From assembly GCA_963841695.1 (NCBI GenBank), contig CAWJDQ010000002.1, positions 842,096-906,095 of the forward strand: a stretch of DNA of 64,000 nt, read 5' to 3'. Positions within the stretch are counted from its first letter, which is position 1. Each line of letters starts with the position of its first letter. Shown piece after piece: positions 18,701 through 28,054 of the stretch. This stretch comes from RYN-230 sp963841695. Its GTDB lineage: Bacteria > Actinomycetota > Actinomycetes > Streptosporangiales > Streptosporangiaceae. Both the position numbers and the translations under genes were made by a program. The notes below the pieces were generated by a model. That model made no database searches and had not been told where the DNA came from. It worked only from the letters and a program-made list of their open reading frames with translations.

Positions 18701-18914
18701 GTGCGACGAGGTTCAGCGGCATGCTGGTCGGCGAGCTGATGTCGGCGGCCGCCTTCGGGACAAACGAGAACCCGGTGATGGCCCCGCCCACGCTGAGACT
18801 GACCAGCGCCGTCATCTGCTGCCACCGCGGCCGGCCTGCCGAAGGCAACGAGTTCACCTCTTCCGTGCGGATAGGGCGTCCAGGCCGGAGCCGGGCGCGG
18901 CTGTTCCCGGGCAC
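15771..18914 (-). CDS. Large modular peptidoglycan hydrolase (CHAP-like + GH73 glucosaminidase + repeats + C-terminal domain)
   Basis: 1047 residues as read; starts at 18914, 18857 (GTG) or 18815 are all possible. A hydrophobic export segment (TALVSLSVGGAITGFSFVP) leads to a CHAP-like domain at about 80-260, with Cys in GESCAAFASLTLELGA and His in DGHVEVVTQD. Residues about 415-560 are a GH73/FlgJ glucosaminidase (VPAAVTIAQAIDESGWGQSE with catalytic Glu, HNLFGIKG, YATNPDYGANLISLM). Thr/Pro-rich repeats of 12 residues and Ser-Arg-Ala-Gln pentads follow. Residues about 860-1047 form a separate helical domain (ISWQLLAACDWMQC, LAGTVYGIDLTRG, FRWGGLLKAHDC). It should cut wall glycan and peptide at the surface, and is probably co-transcribed with the membrane protein at 18983. 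Confidence 0.85.
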   Translation of the reverse strand: MPGNSRARLRPGRPIRTEEVNSLPSAGRPRWQQMTALVSLSVGGAITGFSFVPKAAADISSPTSMPLNLVALRQSVRAAQPDRAAPSHDAMLRAAIVHVADYYLTMAQSKTPAEMEAIIWQHDSLDGADHGESCAAFASLTLELGAQVVGRQSWVSGGGSYPWPLHSWADVRVEENPASPRIISIQQDAEAQHRWHPLGDGYRPLPGDWVLFDGHVEVVTQDTGGVLHTVGGDSLPNFSVNAHEYPEPLSAAGVVGFVDNGVLPGDPQAAGGQAHGRGRPAGHSPGSGGKAAQAPRQHPGAGHGSSGTPDEPAAIPGAVPAPAARAATEPAIPGLVPAQRTGSADNGPAGNAAAAPAVQAGREREKTPAAGEQLPLGGTAIPGITTDALAGKHGGTYRRHHPSPVRTAVAETQAQQAFISEVAPGAVAAQRRYGVPAAVTIAQAIDESGWGQSELAAQDHNLFGIKGTGPAGSVPLPTQEDVNGQPVSTSASFRVYHNVAESIEDHGRLLAQSGYYQQAMAERQHPDKFAAALTGVYATNPDYGANLISLMRRYDLYRYGPAGHGQPGPRAAAAEPGGATIPGVPATAPATPAGTASTPPARPRPAPSATGTPAPAATPTAGRTGTPAPAPTAGRTGTPAPAPTAGRTGTPAPNPTASPTGTQSPAPMASPTGTRSPGSTAVPARTGTAGSPRTTRTGTPTPAGAPDPARAASPQPDRTGTTHSAGSGSARPAPVVAPSSPAPSRSGPPARSPAPGTPGASIPGLSTPQSSSAQASTPQSSRAQSSRAQSSRAQASIPGVSTQSESARRLTRAQAAPRAAATPRAPATPRAAAAPRAAATRHASATPRSAAPARATLLSARRYQPHMPRSVLNSFVESAKAPLLAQETTYRDVASFRGISWQLLAACDWMQCDARPRRSPVYGERLGTVNADGTVYTQRSAALARCADDLVRLAGTVYGIDLTRGRDLSVRDLANAFAAFRWGGLLKAHDCSALEFPYAVAGLTEHHLGMRWPRITAPGTGDRPGSRFRRPFGAVPIVLGLEYPATV
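16535..16579. repeat. 15-bp tandem repeat x3 (SSRAQ pentads)
   Basis: Three identical units of gggcgcgggacgact at 16535-16549, 16550-16564 and 16565-16579 encode Ser/Arg/Ala/Gln pentads in the linker of the peptidoglycan hydrolase. Confidence 0.95.
16966..17070. repeat. 36-bp tandem repeat, nearly 3 copies (PTAGRTGTPAPA)
   Basis: Units at 16966-17001 and 17002-17037 are identical, and a third diverges after 25 bases. Each encodes a 12-residue Thr/Pro-rich wall-spanning linker segment. Confidence 0.95.
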
Positions 18915-18982
18915 CCGCTAATTCCGTGATCGCCATGTCGGCGAGGGCCAGCTGGGAAACGGTCCTTCCAGGAGCGGTCATG

Positions 18983-20110
18983 TCAGGCGGCCAGGGTCTC
19001 GTTGCCCAGCTGCCGCAAGATCGCCTGAACTTGCGCATTCCCCGGGTTATCCGCGTTCGTGAACAACACCGCAGCGTCGTCAGCCGCCCCGCTTGAGGCC
19101 CCGACGATCCATTTGCGATAAACGTCGGAGACCAGCGCGGCCTGACCTTGGGGGCTGGTCACCGCACGGGCACACAGATCAGGAAATCCCTGCCGGGACG
19201 TAACCAGACCAGACCCGGTGTAGCGCAGGCAGTTCTGCGAATTGCTTTCCAATCCCGGCTGGACCACGGGATTGCCGTTGGTTCCGGTCAGGGTGGCGCC
19301 GCCGATGATGTCGTTAATGGCCCGGGCGGCTACCGCGATGCTGTCGATCGGGTCAGCCGGGTCGTAGGGGTGGTGCAGGTTCAGCGAGGCGGCGACCGCG
19401 CCGCCCTGGCTCGGCGTGATGGGCTCAAGGCCCTGCCGGCCGGTCTTGGTGTCCGCGAAGTGGGGATTATCGTCGCTGGTCAACAGCGCGAAGACCCAGA
19501 GGATCTGCCGGGTGGCGTTCGCGCAGGCGAAGTTGACCTGGCCCGGCTCGGACACCACATCCGGGTTTTGGCACGCCTTGGCCACTTCCGCCTGGACGGT
19601 AGCCACGCTGGCCGGCCACGACGCCCCGCCACTGGAGATGATGACGGCCAGGACAGTGGCCAGGACGGCCGCGGCCGCCGTGATGGCCACGGTGGTGCGC
19701 CGGGAAACGCCGCGGCGATAGGCGCTCTGCCGTCCGTGATTGACGATTCCCACCGTCGGATCCGAGGCCTGATCCTGGGCGTCCGGCCCGCTAAAAGCGT
19801 CCGCGGGTGCGTTGAGGTCATCAGCCCGCTCGTCCGGCTCATACAGCGGCTTTTCACCGACGAAAGGCGGATCGTCCGGTGAGTAAAAGGGCAGGCTGTC
19901 CGGTGCGTAATGCGGGCCAGCGTGCTCAGCAGGCCCGTACTCAGCAGGCCCGTGCTCGGCGGGCCCGTAGCCATGAGCGGACCGGGCGAGCTCGCGTTCC
20001 AGGGACACCCGGGCTTCGGACAGCTCTCGCTGCAGTTCCTCGGTGGTTTTCTTCAGGTCGGCGAGCCGCTGGCTGTTCTGGCGGATTATGTCTTCAAAGT
20101 GCATGGTCAC
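18983..20110 (-). CDS. Single-pass membrane protein with coiled coil and GPAEY repeats
   Basis: 375 residues. The N-terminus is a cytoplasmic heptad-rich coiled coil (about 5-45: RLADLKKTTEELQRELSEAR). A run of GPAEY/GPAEH pentapeptides (encoded by 15-bp repeats near 19910-19975) and an acidic Pro-rich region follow. The transmembrane helix is TVAITAAAAVLATVLAVIIS at about 140-162. The exterior domain has two probable disulphide pairs (KACQNPDVV/NFACANAT and QNCLRY/PDLCARAV) and FALLTSDDNPHFADTKTGRQ. No family is recognised. It sits 68 bp upstream of the peptidoglycan hydrolase in the same direction, so it may anchor or sense for that enzyme. Confidence 0.75.
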   Translation of the reverse strand: MTMHFEDIIRQNSQRLADLKKTTEELQRELSEARVSLERELARSAHGYGPAEHGPAEYGPAEHAGPHYAPDSLPFYSPDDPPFVGEKPLYEPDERADDLNAPADAFSGPDAQDQASDPTVGIVNHGRQSAYRRGVSRRTTVAITAAAAVLATVLAVIISSGGASWPASVATVQAEVAKACQNPDVVSEPGQVNFACANATRQILWVFALLTSDDNPHFADTKTGRQGLEPITPSQGGAVAASLNLHHPYDPADPIDSIAVAARAINDIIGGATLTGTNGNPVVQPGLESNSQNCLRYTGSGLVTSRQGFPDLCARAVTSPQGQAALVSDVYRKWIVGASSGAADDAAVLFTNADNPGNAQVQAILRQLGNETLAA

Positions 20111-20453
20111 TGTCTCACCTCTAGCGTGCGGCCGTACCGGGCCGATCCCGGGAGCTCATGACCGGCCCGGGACCCGCCCCATCAGGTGGGTGATCGTGAG
20201 GTAGCCGAGAGCGACGACGGACCCCCGGCCGCTGGCCGCGGCCGGGGACGGTGGGGACCCTCAGTTGCCCCTGCGGGGGCCCCAGCCCGGATCGGTTGAG
20301 GCCTGGCGGCCATTAGAACACATGTGCGATGCTGATGTGAAGTCGCAATCTGTTCGAACGTATGTTCGGCTACGAGGTGAGGTGAGCGTGCCGCGAATCA
20401 GGAGGGGACCCCGCACGCGGGGCAGGCACCGCCTGCGGGCGGCCGCGGGCCGG
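20111..20453. other. 343-bp gap without a clear gene; holds an SOS-type box
   Basis: The stretch separates the start of the membrane protein at 20110 from the 3' end of the glycosyltransferase at 20454. On the plus strand a LexA-type box (20354-20369) is followed by GAGGTGAGG and a GTG at 20388, but the frame it opens (PRIRRGPRTRGRHRL) is Arg-rich, runs antisense into the neighbouring gene and matches nothing I recognise. The minus-strand promoter of the 18983-20110 gene must also be here. Confidence 0.6.
20354..20369 (+). promoter_or_regulatory. LexA (SOS) box candidate without an obvious gene
   Basis: The bases TCGAACGTATGTTCGG fit the actinobacterial LexA consensus TCGAAC-N4-GTTCGA at 15 of 16 positions, counting the spacer as free. 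Usual LexA targets (recA, lexA, imuAB, dnaE2) are absent here. Confidence 0.6.
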
Positions 20454-22794
20454 CTAGGTGCCCGGTACCGCGCCGCCCTGCGTCAACATCCACAGCCGGT
20501 ACGTGATCGGCCAGGTGGTCACCGGCGGCTGGGTCAGGTCGTGCGCGTCCTGGGTGGTGGCCAGGTCCACCACCCGGCGGGGGCTCGCCCCGTAGCGGGT
20601 GAGCTCGCTGGGCCGGGTGGCCAGCAGGACAGGCTCGCGGCCCGTGCCCGCGATGCCCCGGATCACCGACTGGACCTGTCCGGCCGGCGCGCCCGCCAGC
20701 ACCGCAGCCGGGACGCCGCACATGCCCCTGACCGCCTGGGCGAACTCACTCGCGGCCAGCTGGTCGAGGAACACGACCGACATCCGCGCGCTCATGGCGC
20801 CGCACAACCCCTGCACGGCGGCCGCCTGACCCGCGCCGGTCCGCTTGACCCCCAGCCCGGTGGCCGTGGGCCCGGACTGGCCGGCCGAGCCGGTCAGGCT
20901 GAAGCCGAACGTGGTCACGGCGGTCGGGACCGCCATGGCCAGGACGAAGCACGCGGCCGCCACGGTCACGGCGACCCGGCCGGCGCCACGGTTCCTGGCC
21001 CGGCGGTCCAGCCAGGCCGCGACCCACACCGCGGACAGGATGAAACCGGGCAGCACCATCGGCACCAGGGTCCGGCTCGCCCACGGCTGGTCGGGCACGG
21101 TCCGCGGTGCCCAGAGCACGTTCACCGTGGTCCAGGTGAAGAGGGCGAGCGGCAGTCCCCAAGCCCAGGCCAGGCCGTCCTCGTCGGCCCACCGGAGCAG
21201 GGCGCGCGCGCACCGCCGCGCGAGCAGGGCCAGGCCGAATCCGCCGAGGAGCAGCGCCGGGATCCCGATGTACCAGATCACCCAGTACAGGCTGTCTTCC
21301 GCGTACGAGCGGGTCGGCTGGACGGGAAGGCCGAGGAGCTTCTGCAGGGCGCCGATGTACCCGGCGGTGCCCGGCCCCGGCCGCCAGTGCGCGGTCTGCA
21401 CCGAGGGCCGCACCAGGAAGGCGATGAGCGCCGCCGCCACCAGCACGGCGGCCGCCTCCGGCGCCCGCCAGCGGAGCGCGCCCCGGGCCACCCGGCTGGC
21501 CCGGGCCCGGGCCGCCGGCCAGCCGGCGACGGCCACGCCGGCCACCGTCACGGCCGCGACCACCAGCGCGATCAGGCTGGCCGGCCAGACCGGGAAGCCG
21601 GGGGCGGCGAGCGTCGGCCGGCGCGGCGACCGCGCAGACGGCGAGCGCGTACCCCGCGCCGGCGAGCACGCCGAGGCCCAGCGGGAGTGCCTGCGGCCGC
21701 CGGGCCGCGAGCAGCAGCCCGGTGAAGGGGATGACCGGGATCAGGTCCGGCAGCACATTCAGCGAGGCCAGCGCAGCCAGCCCCAGGGCCAGCCCGCCCA
21801 GTGCGGCCGCGGCCATGCTGGGCGAGAGCCAGGCCGGCCAGCGCAGCCAGCCCGGGTAGCCGGCCATCCAGCCCGGGCCGGACCGCGCCCGCAGTGCGTC
21901 GGCCACCAGGCACAGCCCGCCGAGCAGCAGCAACTGGGCCAGGGGCTCGGTGAACGCCGAACGGCTGGTGTACTGCTCGGGCAGGGTGACGGCGAGGATC
22001 AGGGCCGCCGGCGGGGCCCACTGCGGGCCCGCGAGCCGCCCGGCCAGGCCGCCGAAGGTGAGCACCGCGAGCGCGCCGAGCACCGGGCTGGCCAGGACGG
22101 CCGTGGACATGCCGTGGATCCACCAGCCACCGGCCGTCACGATCGCCAGGCCCGGCGCGAACTGCGGTCCCAGGCCCCCGTGCGAGACGGCCAGGCCGGT
22201 GCTGGCGAAGGCCAGGCCGGGGTGCGCGCCGCCGAAGTCGCGCAGCGAGTCCGGGATGGGCAGCGAACCGTGGCCCGCGATCCAGTAGCTGAGCTGGAAG
22301 GCCGCACCGGGCTGGCGCGAGACGATGATCTGCGGCGAGTTGAGCCGGATCTGCCAGGCCCCGAACCCGGCCGCCGCGGCGATCGTGCCGGCCAGGCCCC
22401 ACCAGCCGGCCCAGGCCGGGGTGGCCCGGCCGCCTGCGGGTGCCGGAACCAGCCGCGGGCCGGGCAGCCGGCGGGCCACCGCGGCGACCAGGACCACGGC
22501 CAGCGGCGCGGAGATGAGCAGCAGCGGGGCCGGGCGCAGCCGGCCCGCCATGAGCAGCGCCGCGCCGGGCAGCAGCCAGGCCAGTGCGAGCAGCACCGGC
22601 AGCACCGTGAGCTGGGCGAAGCACCAGTCGCCCCAGGGCGCCCGGCGGCCCAGCCTGACCGTGGCGGCAGGCTCGCTGCTGTCGGCTACTGGGCCGGCCT
22701 GAGGGGCTTCCGGGCGCACGCGTTCCACTTTAGGCCGGGGGGCCGACATTACCGCGGAAGGCGAGGTGACCGATTCATCCCATTGGCGCCCCAT
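20454..22794 (-). CDS. Multi-pass membrane glycosyltransferase-like protein, one frame change
   Basis: Joined length is about 780 residues with a dozen or more hydrophobic helices. The pattern resembles the PMT/ArnT-like (GT-C) class: a first helix, then an exterior loop with charged residues (NSPQIIVSRQPGAAFQLSYW, AGHGSLPIPDSLRDFGGAH), a GGLGPQFAPGLAIV segment, and late exterior parts. The frame changes at about 21615, where VAAPTLAAPGFPVWPASL is restored. The C-terminal 150 residues form a soluble tail (LDQLAASEFAQAVRGMCGVP, RRVVDLATTQDAHDLTQPPV). GT-C enzymes move sugars from polyprenyl phosphates onto exterior acceptors; this acceptor is unknown. It is divergent from the LCP gene. Confidence 0.75.
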
Positions 22795-22878
22795 GCGGTA
22801 GCTGTTCGGTTAACAATGGGGGGACACCCCCACCCTCGCGCGTATCCGCGCACGCCACAGCCCAGGCCCCGAGGAGCG

Positions 22879-24571
22879 ATGACCCGCTACGACGACATGG
22901 ACGAGTCCGGGGGCGGTATCTCGGTGTCCGGCCAGGCGCCGGGACGCCGGCCCTGCCCGATTCCCGCGGTGACACCGACTGCCAGCTAGCGCTCTATGGC
23001 CCCGGGGAGGCACCTGAGCCGCCAGCCAGGCCGGCCGCGGCGGCGGCTCCGGCGGGAGCCAGCAGGCCCGGGGAGGGTCGCGGTGGCGGCGCCCCAGCCG
23101 CCGCACGGTGCTCGGCGCGGCCGCCATCGTCGTGACGATCGTGGTCGTGGCTACCTCGCTGGCGGCGTATGCGCAGTACCGAACCGTCGTGGGCAGCATC
23201 CACCACGAGAAGGTCACCGCGGCGATGCTGGGTAAGCGGCCGCCCTACACCGCCGGCCTGAACATCCTGATCATCGGTTCCGACTCGCGGGCAGGCCTGG
23301 GCAACAAGTTCGGAGCGGACGTCCTGGGTTCACGCTCGGACACCTCGATGCTGCTGCACATCGCACCCGGGCACACCCGGGCTGACATCATCAGCTTCCC
23401 GCGCGACTCGATGGTCCCCGTCCTGGCCTGCTCCAACGATGGGCAGGGCCACACGGGCCAGAGCGCGCAGCCCGGTGAGGTGGAGCGGCTCAACGCGACC
23501 TTCTCCGCGGGCGGAGCCCCGTGCCTGTGGAAGACCCTCGAGCAGGAAACCGGGATCCGCATCCAGCATTTCGTGGAAGTGAACTTCTCCGGCTTCCAGT
23601 CCATCGTCAACGACGTCGGCGGCGTGCCGGTCTGCCTGCCGTTCGCTATCGACAACCCGCAGTCCAGGCTGCACCTGTCGGCGGGCAAGCACGTCGTCAA
23701 CGGGGCGCAGGCGCTGGCCTTCGTCCGGCTCCGGGAGAACATCGGCGAGGGCTCTGACACCCAGCGCATCCAGCGCCAGCAGTACTTCCTGGCCGCGGTC
23801 ATGCAGAAGCTCAAGGCGACCAACCTGCTCGCCCAGCCCAGCCGGATCTTCAGCGTGGTCCGTGATGCGGCGAAGTCCCTGACCACCGACAGCGGACTGG
23901 ATGTGCCCACGATGCTGCGCATCGCGGACAGCATGAAGAGCCTGAGCTCGAGTTCGGTGCAGCTGGTGACCGTCCCCGTGGTCCCGTACGTCGGCGATCC
24001 CACCGCCGAGCTGTCCTGGGAGCAGCCTCAGGCGGACCGGATGTTCCGGGCCATCGAGGCCGACCGCAGCCTGCCTGCCAACGGCAAGGCCGCGGCCAAG
24101 GGGAAGACCCACGGCCAGGCCGCCACGGCCGCACCCACGGTCAGCCCGGCCGCAGTGCACGTGCAGGTGCTGAACGGGTCCGGCGTCAGCGGCGTGGCCG
24201 GCACCACCGCCACGGCCCTGGCCGCTAAGGGCTTCACCGTGACCGGCACCGGGTCGGCCGCGAACTACAGCTACACCAGCAGCGTGATCCAGTACTCCTC
24301 CGCGGCCCAGCTGCCCGAGGTCAACACGCTCAAGGCCCGGCTCGGCTCGGTGGTCGTGCAGAAGGACACGGCGCTGGGCCCCGGGTCACTGACCCTGATC
24401 CTCGGATCGACCTTCACCGGGCTGAGCACGGCCAAGGACCCGGGCACCAAGTCCCCCGCCAAGTCCCTGGGCCATCTGGCCAAGAGCTACGGGGGCATCA
24501 CCGCGAGCACGAACATCTGCCAGGACTCGGCGGCCTTCGCCGGCCCCGACACCCCGCTGCCGGGGGGCTGA
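22879..24571 (+). CDS. LytR-CpsA-Psr (LCP) wall-polymer ligase with LytR_C domain
   Basis: From ATG 22879 a Pro/Ala-rich cytoplasmic tail is followed by a membrane helix (VLGAAAIVVTIVVVATSLAA). Two small frame changes (near 22950 and 23100) are needed; without them the longest frame begins at GTG 23108. The LCP domain has LNILIIGSDSRAG, an Asp-Arg pair in GSRSDTSMLLHI, ADIISFPRDSMVP, the Arg-rich LRENIGEGSDTQRIQRQQYF, and VNDVGGVPVCLP. The C-terminal LytR_C domain is VHVQVLNGSGVSGVAGTTAT. LCP proteins transfer polyprenyl-linked glycopolymers to peptidoglycan on the outer face, which fits the two GT-C-like neighbours. Confidence 0.9.
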
Positions 24572-24590
24572 CCGGGGCACTGCCCTCCGG

Positions 24591-25876
24591 TCAGGCGTTG
24601 GAGGGCTCCGCCAGGCCGCCGTGCGGCGGCTGGCCCCCCGGGCTGCCCTCATCGGGACGGCCCTCCGGCCGCAGCCACCGCACGCCCTGCTGCGACACCA
24701 CCAGCCAGGCCCACAGGCCCAGGGGGTACATGAAGTAGCCGAACCTGGTCGCCGGGGCCAGGACGAACATGAGCACCAGGCCGATGATGAGCCGCCAGGT
24801 CGCGGACGGCACGTTCCGCGGGGGCCGGACGACCAGGGAGACCAGTACCCCCAGGCCCGCGAGGCAGAGCAGCACCACGGCGATCTTGTGCCCGACCGGC
24901 CCGGTGTCGGCCAGCACGTGCCCGGGCAGCGGGCTGGCGGCCTGCGATTTGACCTTGGCCAGCCCGAGCGGGAACAGAATGGTGTTCTCCACCAGAGCGT
25001 GCGGCCAGACCGCGGCGACCGGCCCGATGATAGCGGCCGCCGCGGCGATGGCGGCCAGGAGGAACCGGGTCGTGGCCCGCCGGCCGTCCCGGACCAGGAG
25101 CATGGTCGCGGCCACGATCAGGCCGGCCACGCGGTCGCCTTGGTGGCCGCGGCGACGCCCAGTACCAGCCCGGCCAGCAGCGGCGACGGCCGCCGCCAGA
25201 GCAGCGCGAGCCCGAGGCACAGCAACGCGAGGACGGGAACGTCGGTACCCCCCACCGTCAGCGAGAACGCGATCACGGGGGTGGCCGTGATGAGCGCGGT
25301 CCAGCGCAGCACGTCCCGGGCCCCCGCGACGGCCAGGGCGGCCGCGAACACGACCACAAAGCCCAGCGTGAACCAGATCCGCGGGTCGGTCACCAGCCCG
25401 GGCCCGAACAGCGCCCGCGGCAGCCCGAAGATCGCCATGACGGGCAGGTAGGGGTTGTAGATGTTGGGGTCATGCGAGGCGGAGACCACCGCCTGGCTCT
25501 CGTACGGGGAACCGTGCTGGACCAGCAGCTGGGCCCCGCGGGCGATCACGCCCACCTCAGGCTGCCACCGGCCCTGCTCGGCCAGCAGCGACATCGGCGC
25601 GATCAGCGCTCCGCCGACCCCCACGAGCAGGGCCAGGTCCACCGCCCGCGACGACCGCCAGGCCAGCATGATCACGACGGCCAGCACATAAGCGGCGGTG
25701 CCGAACACTCCCCAGAGACGGTGCAGGTTATCCGAGCTGAACACGCCCATGCCCGCGGCGAACAGCGCGCAGGCAGCGAAGATCGCGGCCAGCCAGCGGC
25801 GGGGGATGGTTAGCGGCGACTGCCATCCCAGGCCGGGCCCGCCGTAGTGCAGCGACCCTCGTCTGAGCACGAGCAT
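24591..25876 (-). CDS. GT87/DUF2029-like polyprenol-dependent mannosyltransferase, one frame change
   Basis: ATG 25876 follows GTGGAGGG; a longer frame to 25936 lacks a site. A multi-pass membrane protein: first helix LAAIFAACALFAAGMGVFS, exterior loop QLLVQHGSPYESQAVVSASH then DPNIYNPYLPVMAIFGLPR, where the acidic and Asn/Pro residues match the catalytic loop of GT-C GT87 proteins. It continues FSLTVGGTDVPVLALLCLGL and VLGVAAATKATAWPA. At about 25125 the frame changes and the last five helices follow to 24591 (VENTILFPLGLAKVKSQA, TRFGYFMYPLGLWAWLVV). These enzymes add mannose or arabinose from polyprenyl phosphates outside the membrane. It is convergent with the LCP gene. Confidence 0.8.
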
Positions 25877-25902
25877 AGAGATACACCCTCCACGGGATGA
25901 TC

Positions 25903-27195
25903 CTAGCCTTCCGCCCCTTCGGCGCTGGGCAGGCACCCCGGAGCACTGCTGCCCAGCCTGGGCCGGTGAACACCTCGGGGACGGGCCCGCACCGCCAGCC
26001 AGCTGGCCAGGCTGCCCGAGCTCAGCTGCCAGAGCAGGTACACGGTCAGGGCCAGGTAGCTGAGCGTGGCCACGCCGAGCATCGCGCCGACCCCGCCCAC
26101 CAGCATCCGGCCTTCCCAGCCAATCCCGCTGCGCGGGTCGCCCGCGGGCATCGGATGGCGGGCCCGGTAGGCGGTGTCCAGCTGGCGGAGCGCGAGCAGC
26201 CCGGTCAGCGCGAACACCAGCGGGCCGGGCACGCCCTTGGCGAAGCCGAGTGCGGCCAGGTAGACGTACTGACCGGCCTGGATGACCAGGGGCGTGAGCC
26301 AGTCCAGCGGCCCGTCGTGCGGATGCGCGGAACCCGGCGCGGCGAGCAGCATCGCGGCCACCGGGGTCAGCAGGACCAGGCCGGCCAGGTCATGCAGGCC
26401 CAGCGTGGCGAGCAGGACGGTCGCGGTCAGCCCGGCCACGGCAGGCGGCAGGGGCACCAGCTGGCCGCGCACGATGGCGCCCGCGAAACGGGCCAGCGGC
26501 CCGTCGTCCCGCGCGGTGACGACGTCGGCCGGACGGAGCGCGGCCTCGGGGCGGCTCGCCGTCCGCGCCGGGCCGTTCCCCGCCCGCGGTCCGGCGATCG
26601 TCCACGCCAGCGCGACCGCCCCGGCCCAGGTCAGGACGAGCAGGGCTGTCCGGGTGCCGTACAGCGCGGCAGTCACGGTGATCACCACGGCCCGCACCCC
26701 GGCGGGCAGCCCTAGCAGCCGCGCGGCCGCGAGCGCCAGGGCCCGCCCGGGTCCCGGGCGTTCTGCGGCGGGCGGAGGCTCGGGCCGCGCCGGGGCCGCG
26801 GGAGGGTGCGGCCGGATCAGCCGGGCGCCCTTCCGCATCCCGAGCAGGATCGCCGCCGCGGTGGCCAGGGCCCAGACCCGGTTCTGCCCGGGGGCCGCGC
26901 CCGCGGCCAGTCCCGCGTAGACCGCCAGCTCGCCGGCTAGCGCGCAGACGCCGGCCAGCCACCCGTCGAACGCGCCCACGGTGAGCTGCCCGCCCACCCG
27001 CCGGGCCAGGTAGCCGCCGGCCAGCGCCAGGCCGCCGGCCAGCGCGGTGAGCGGGGTCCCCGCGCTGAACCACACCGCGGCGCACAGGGCACAGGCCAGC
27101 TCGATGCCGGTCACGGAGGTGCGGGCCACGGCCCGGCGGCTGGCCCAGACGGCCACGCGCCGGGGCAGCACCACCACGGCCGTGGTTACCGTCAT
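25903..27195 (-). CDS. DUF5941-type multi-pass membrane protein
   Basis: 430 residues; ATG 27195 after GAGAGGG. Ten or so hydrophobic segments are interrupted by a Pro-rich cytoplasmic loop (about 125-150). The C-terminal half (GPLDWLTPLVIQAGQYVYLA, LRQLDTAYRARHPMPAG, GIGWEGRMLVGGVGAMLGVA) matches my recollection of DUF5941, in Streptomyces and mycobacteria found near or fused to CDP-alcohol phosphotransferase and nucleotidyltransferase genes. Here the divergent neighbour is an IspD-type cytidylyltransferase, which supports that link. A role in a CDP-alcohol-dependent envelope polymer is an inference. The gene starts 27 bp upstream of the mannosyltransferase-like gene in the same direction and they probably form an operon. 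Confidence 0.7.
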   Translation of the reverse strand: MTVTTAVVVLPRRVAVWASRRAVARTSVTGIELACALCAAVWFSAGTPLTALAGGLALAGGYLARRVGGQLTVGAFDGWLAGVCALAGELAVYAGLAAGAAPGQNRVWALATAAAILLGMRKGARLIRPHPPAAPARPEPPPAAERPGPGRALALAAARLLGLPAGVRAVVITVTAALYGTRTALLVLTWAGAVALAWTIAGPRAGNGPARTASRPEAALRPADVVTARDDGPLARFAGAIVRGQLVPLPPAVAGLTATVLLATLGLHDLAGLVLLTPVAAMLLAAPGSAHPHDGPLDWLTPLVIQAGQYVYLAALGFAKGVPGPLVFALTGLLALRQLDTAYRARHPMPAGDPRSGIGWEGRMLVGGVGAMLGVATLSYLALTVYLLWQLSSGSLASWLAVRARPRGVHRPRLGSSAPGCLPSAEGAEG

Positions 27196-27348
27196 GTCCC
27201 TCTCCGCTGCTCAGGATGGCCCAGGGCGACCTGGCCAGCCCCATGACATCAGGACGCCAGGTGACCCGCCACCCGGCTCGGTGGCCCATCAGCTCGTGCC
27301 GCGTTCCGCGGGTAACCCTTGCCTGTCGTACCCGGGTAGAGTCCGCTC

Positions 27349-28054
27349 ATGCGAACGGTGGCTGTGGTGCTGGCGGCCGGGTCGGGGGTGCGATTCGGCG
27401 CCGCGCTCCCCAAGCAGCTGCTCCCGCTGGCCGGTCGGGCCCTGCTGGAGCATTCGGTCGCCGCGTTCGACCAGGCGCCCGGCGTGGACGCCACGCTGGT
27501 GGTGATGGCACCCGGGCACGCGGGCCAGGTCCGCGAACTGCTGACCCTGGGCGGCTACCGCAAGGTGACCGGGATCATCGAGGGCGGGCAGACCCGGCCC
27601 GAGTCGAACCCGGCGGGCGATCGCCGCGCTGGGCCCGGGCGAGGCCAACGTGCTGTTCCACGACGCTGCCCGCCCGCTGCTCGACCAGGCCACGATCGCG
27701 GGCTGCGTGCGCGCCCTGGGCAGCTACCAGGCGGTCGGGGTGGCGGTTCCGACCTCCGACACGATCGTGGAGGTCGCGGACGGCCTGATGACCGGGATGC
27801 CGCACCGCGACACGCTGCGCCGCTGCCAGACCCCGCAGGGGTTCCGGCTGTCGGTGATCCGCACCGCGCACGAGCTGGCCCTGGCCGACCCGGCCTTCGC
27901 CGACCTCACCGCGACCGACGACTGCGGGGTGGTGCTGCGCTACCTGCCGGACGTGCCGGTAGCGGTGGTGCCGGGCAGTGAGCGGAACATCAAGATCACG
28001 TATCCCGGGGACCTCAGCATCGCCGAAGTCCTGCTCAGTGACGGCGGGCGCTGA
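27349..28054 (+). CDS. ispD: IspD/TarI-type cytidylyltransferase, one frame change
   Basis: The N-terminus has VAVVLAAGSGVRFGAALPKQ, the CTP-binding loop with its conserved Arg and Lys. After a frame change at about 27612 it continues RAIAALGPGEANVLFHDAAR, then PTSDTIVEV, RRCQTPQGFRLSVI, LTATDDCGVVLRYL and SERNIKITYPGDL, which are the IspD signature blocks in order. Corrected length is about 235 residues. IspD makes CDP-methylerythritol in the MEP isoprenoid pathway; the close relative TarI makes CDP-ribitol for wall polymers. No ispF is adjacent and the divergent DUF5941 gene points to envelope polymers, so the TarI-like role remains open. The end overlaps the convergent aminotransferase by 20 bp. 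Confidence 0.8.

Noticed and set aside
20845..22989. Very long open frame (714 codons) antisense to the glycosyltransferase gene
   Set aside because: Composition is Arg/Pro/Gly/Gln-rich without any motif, and the opposite strand encodes a clear membrane protein; it is a shadow produced by high G+C.
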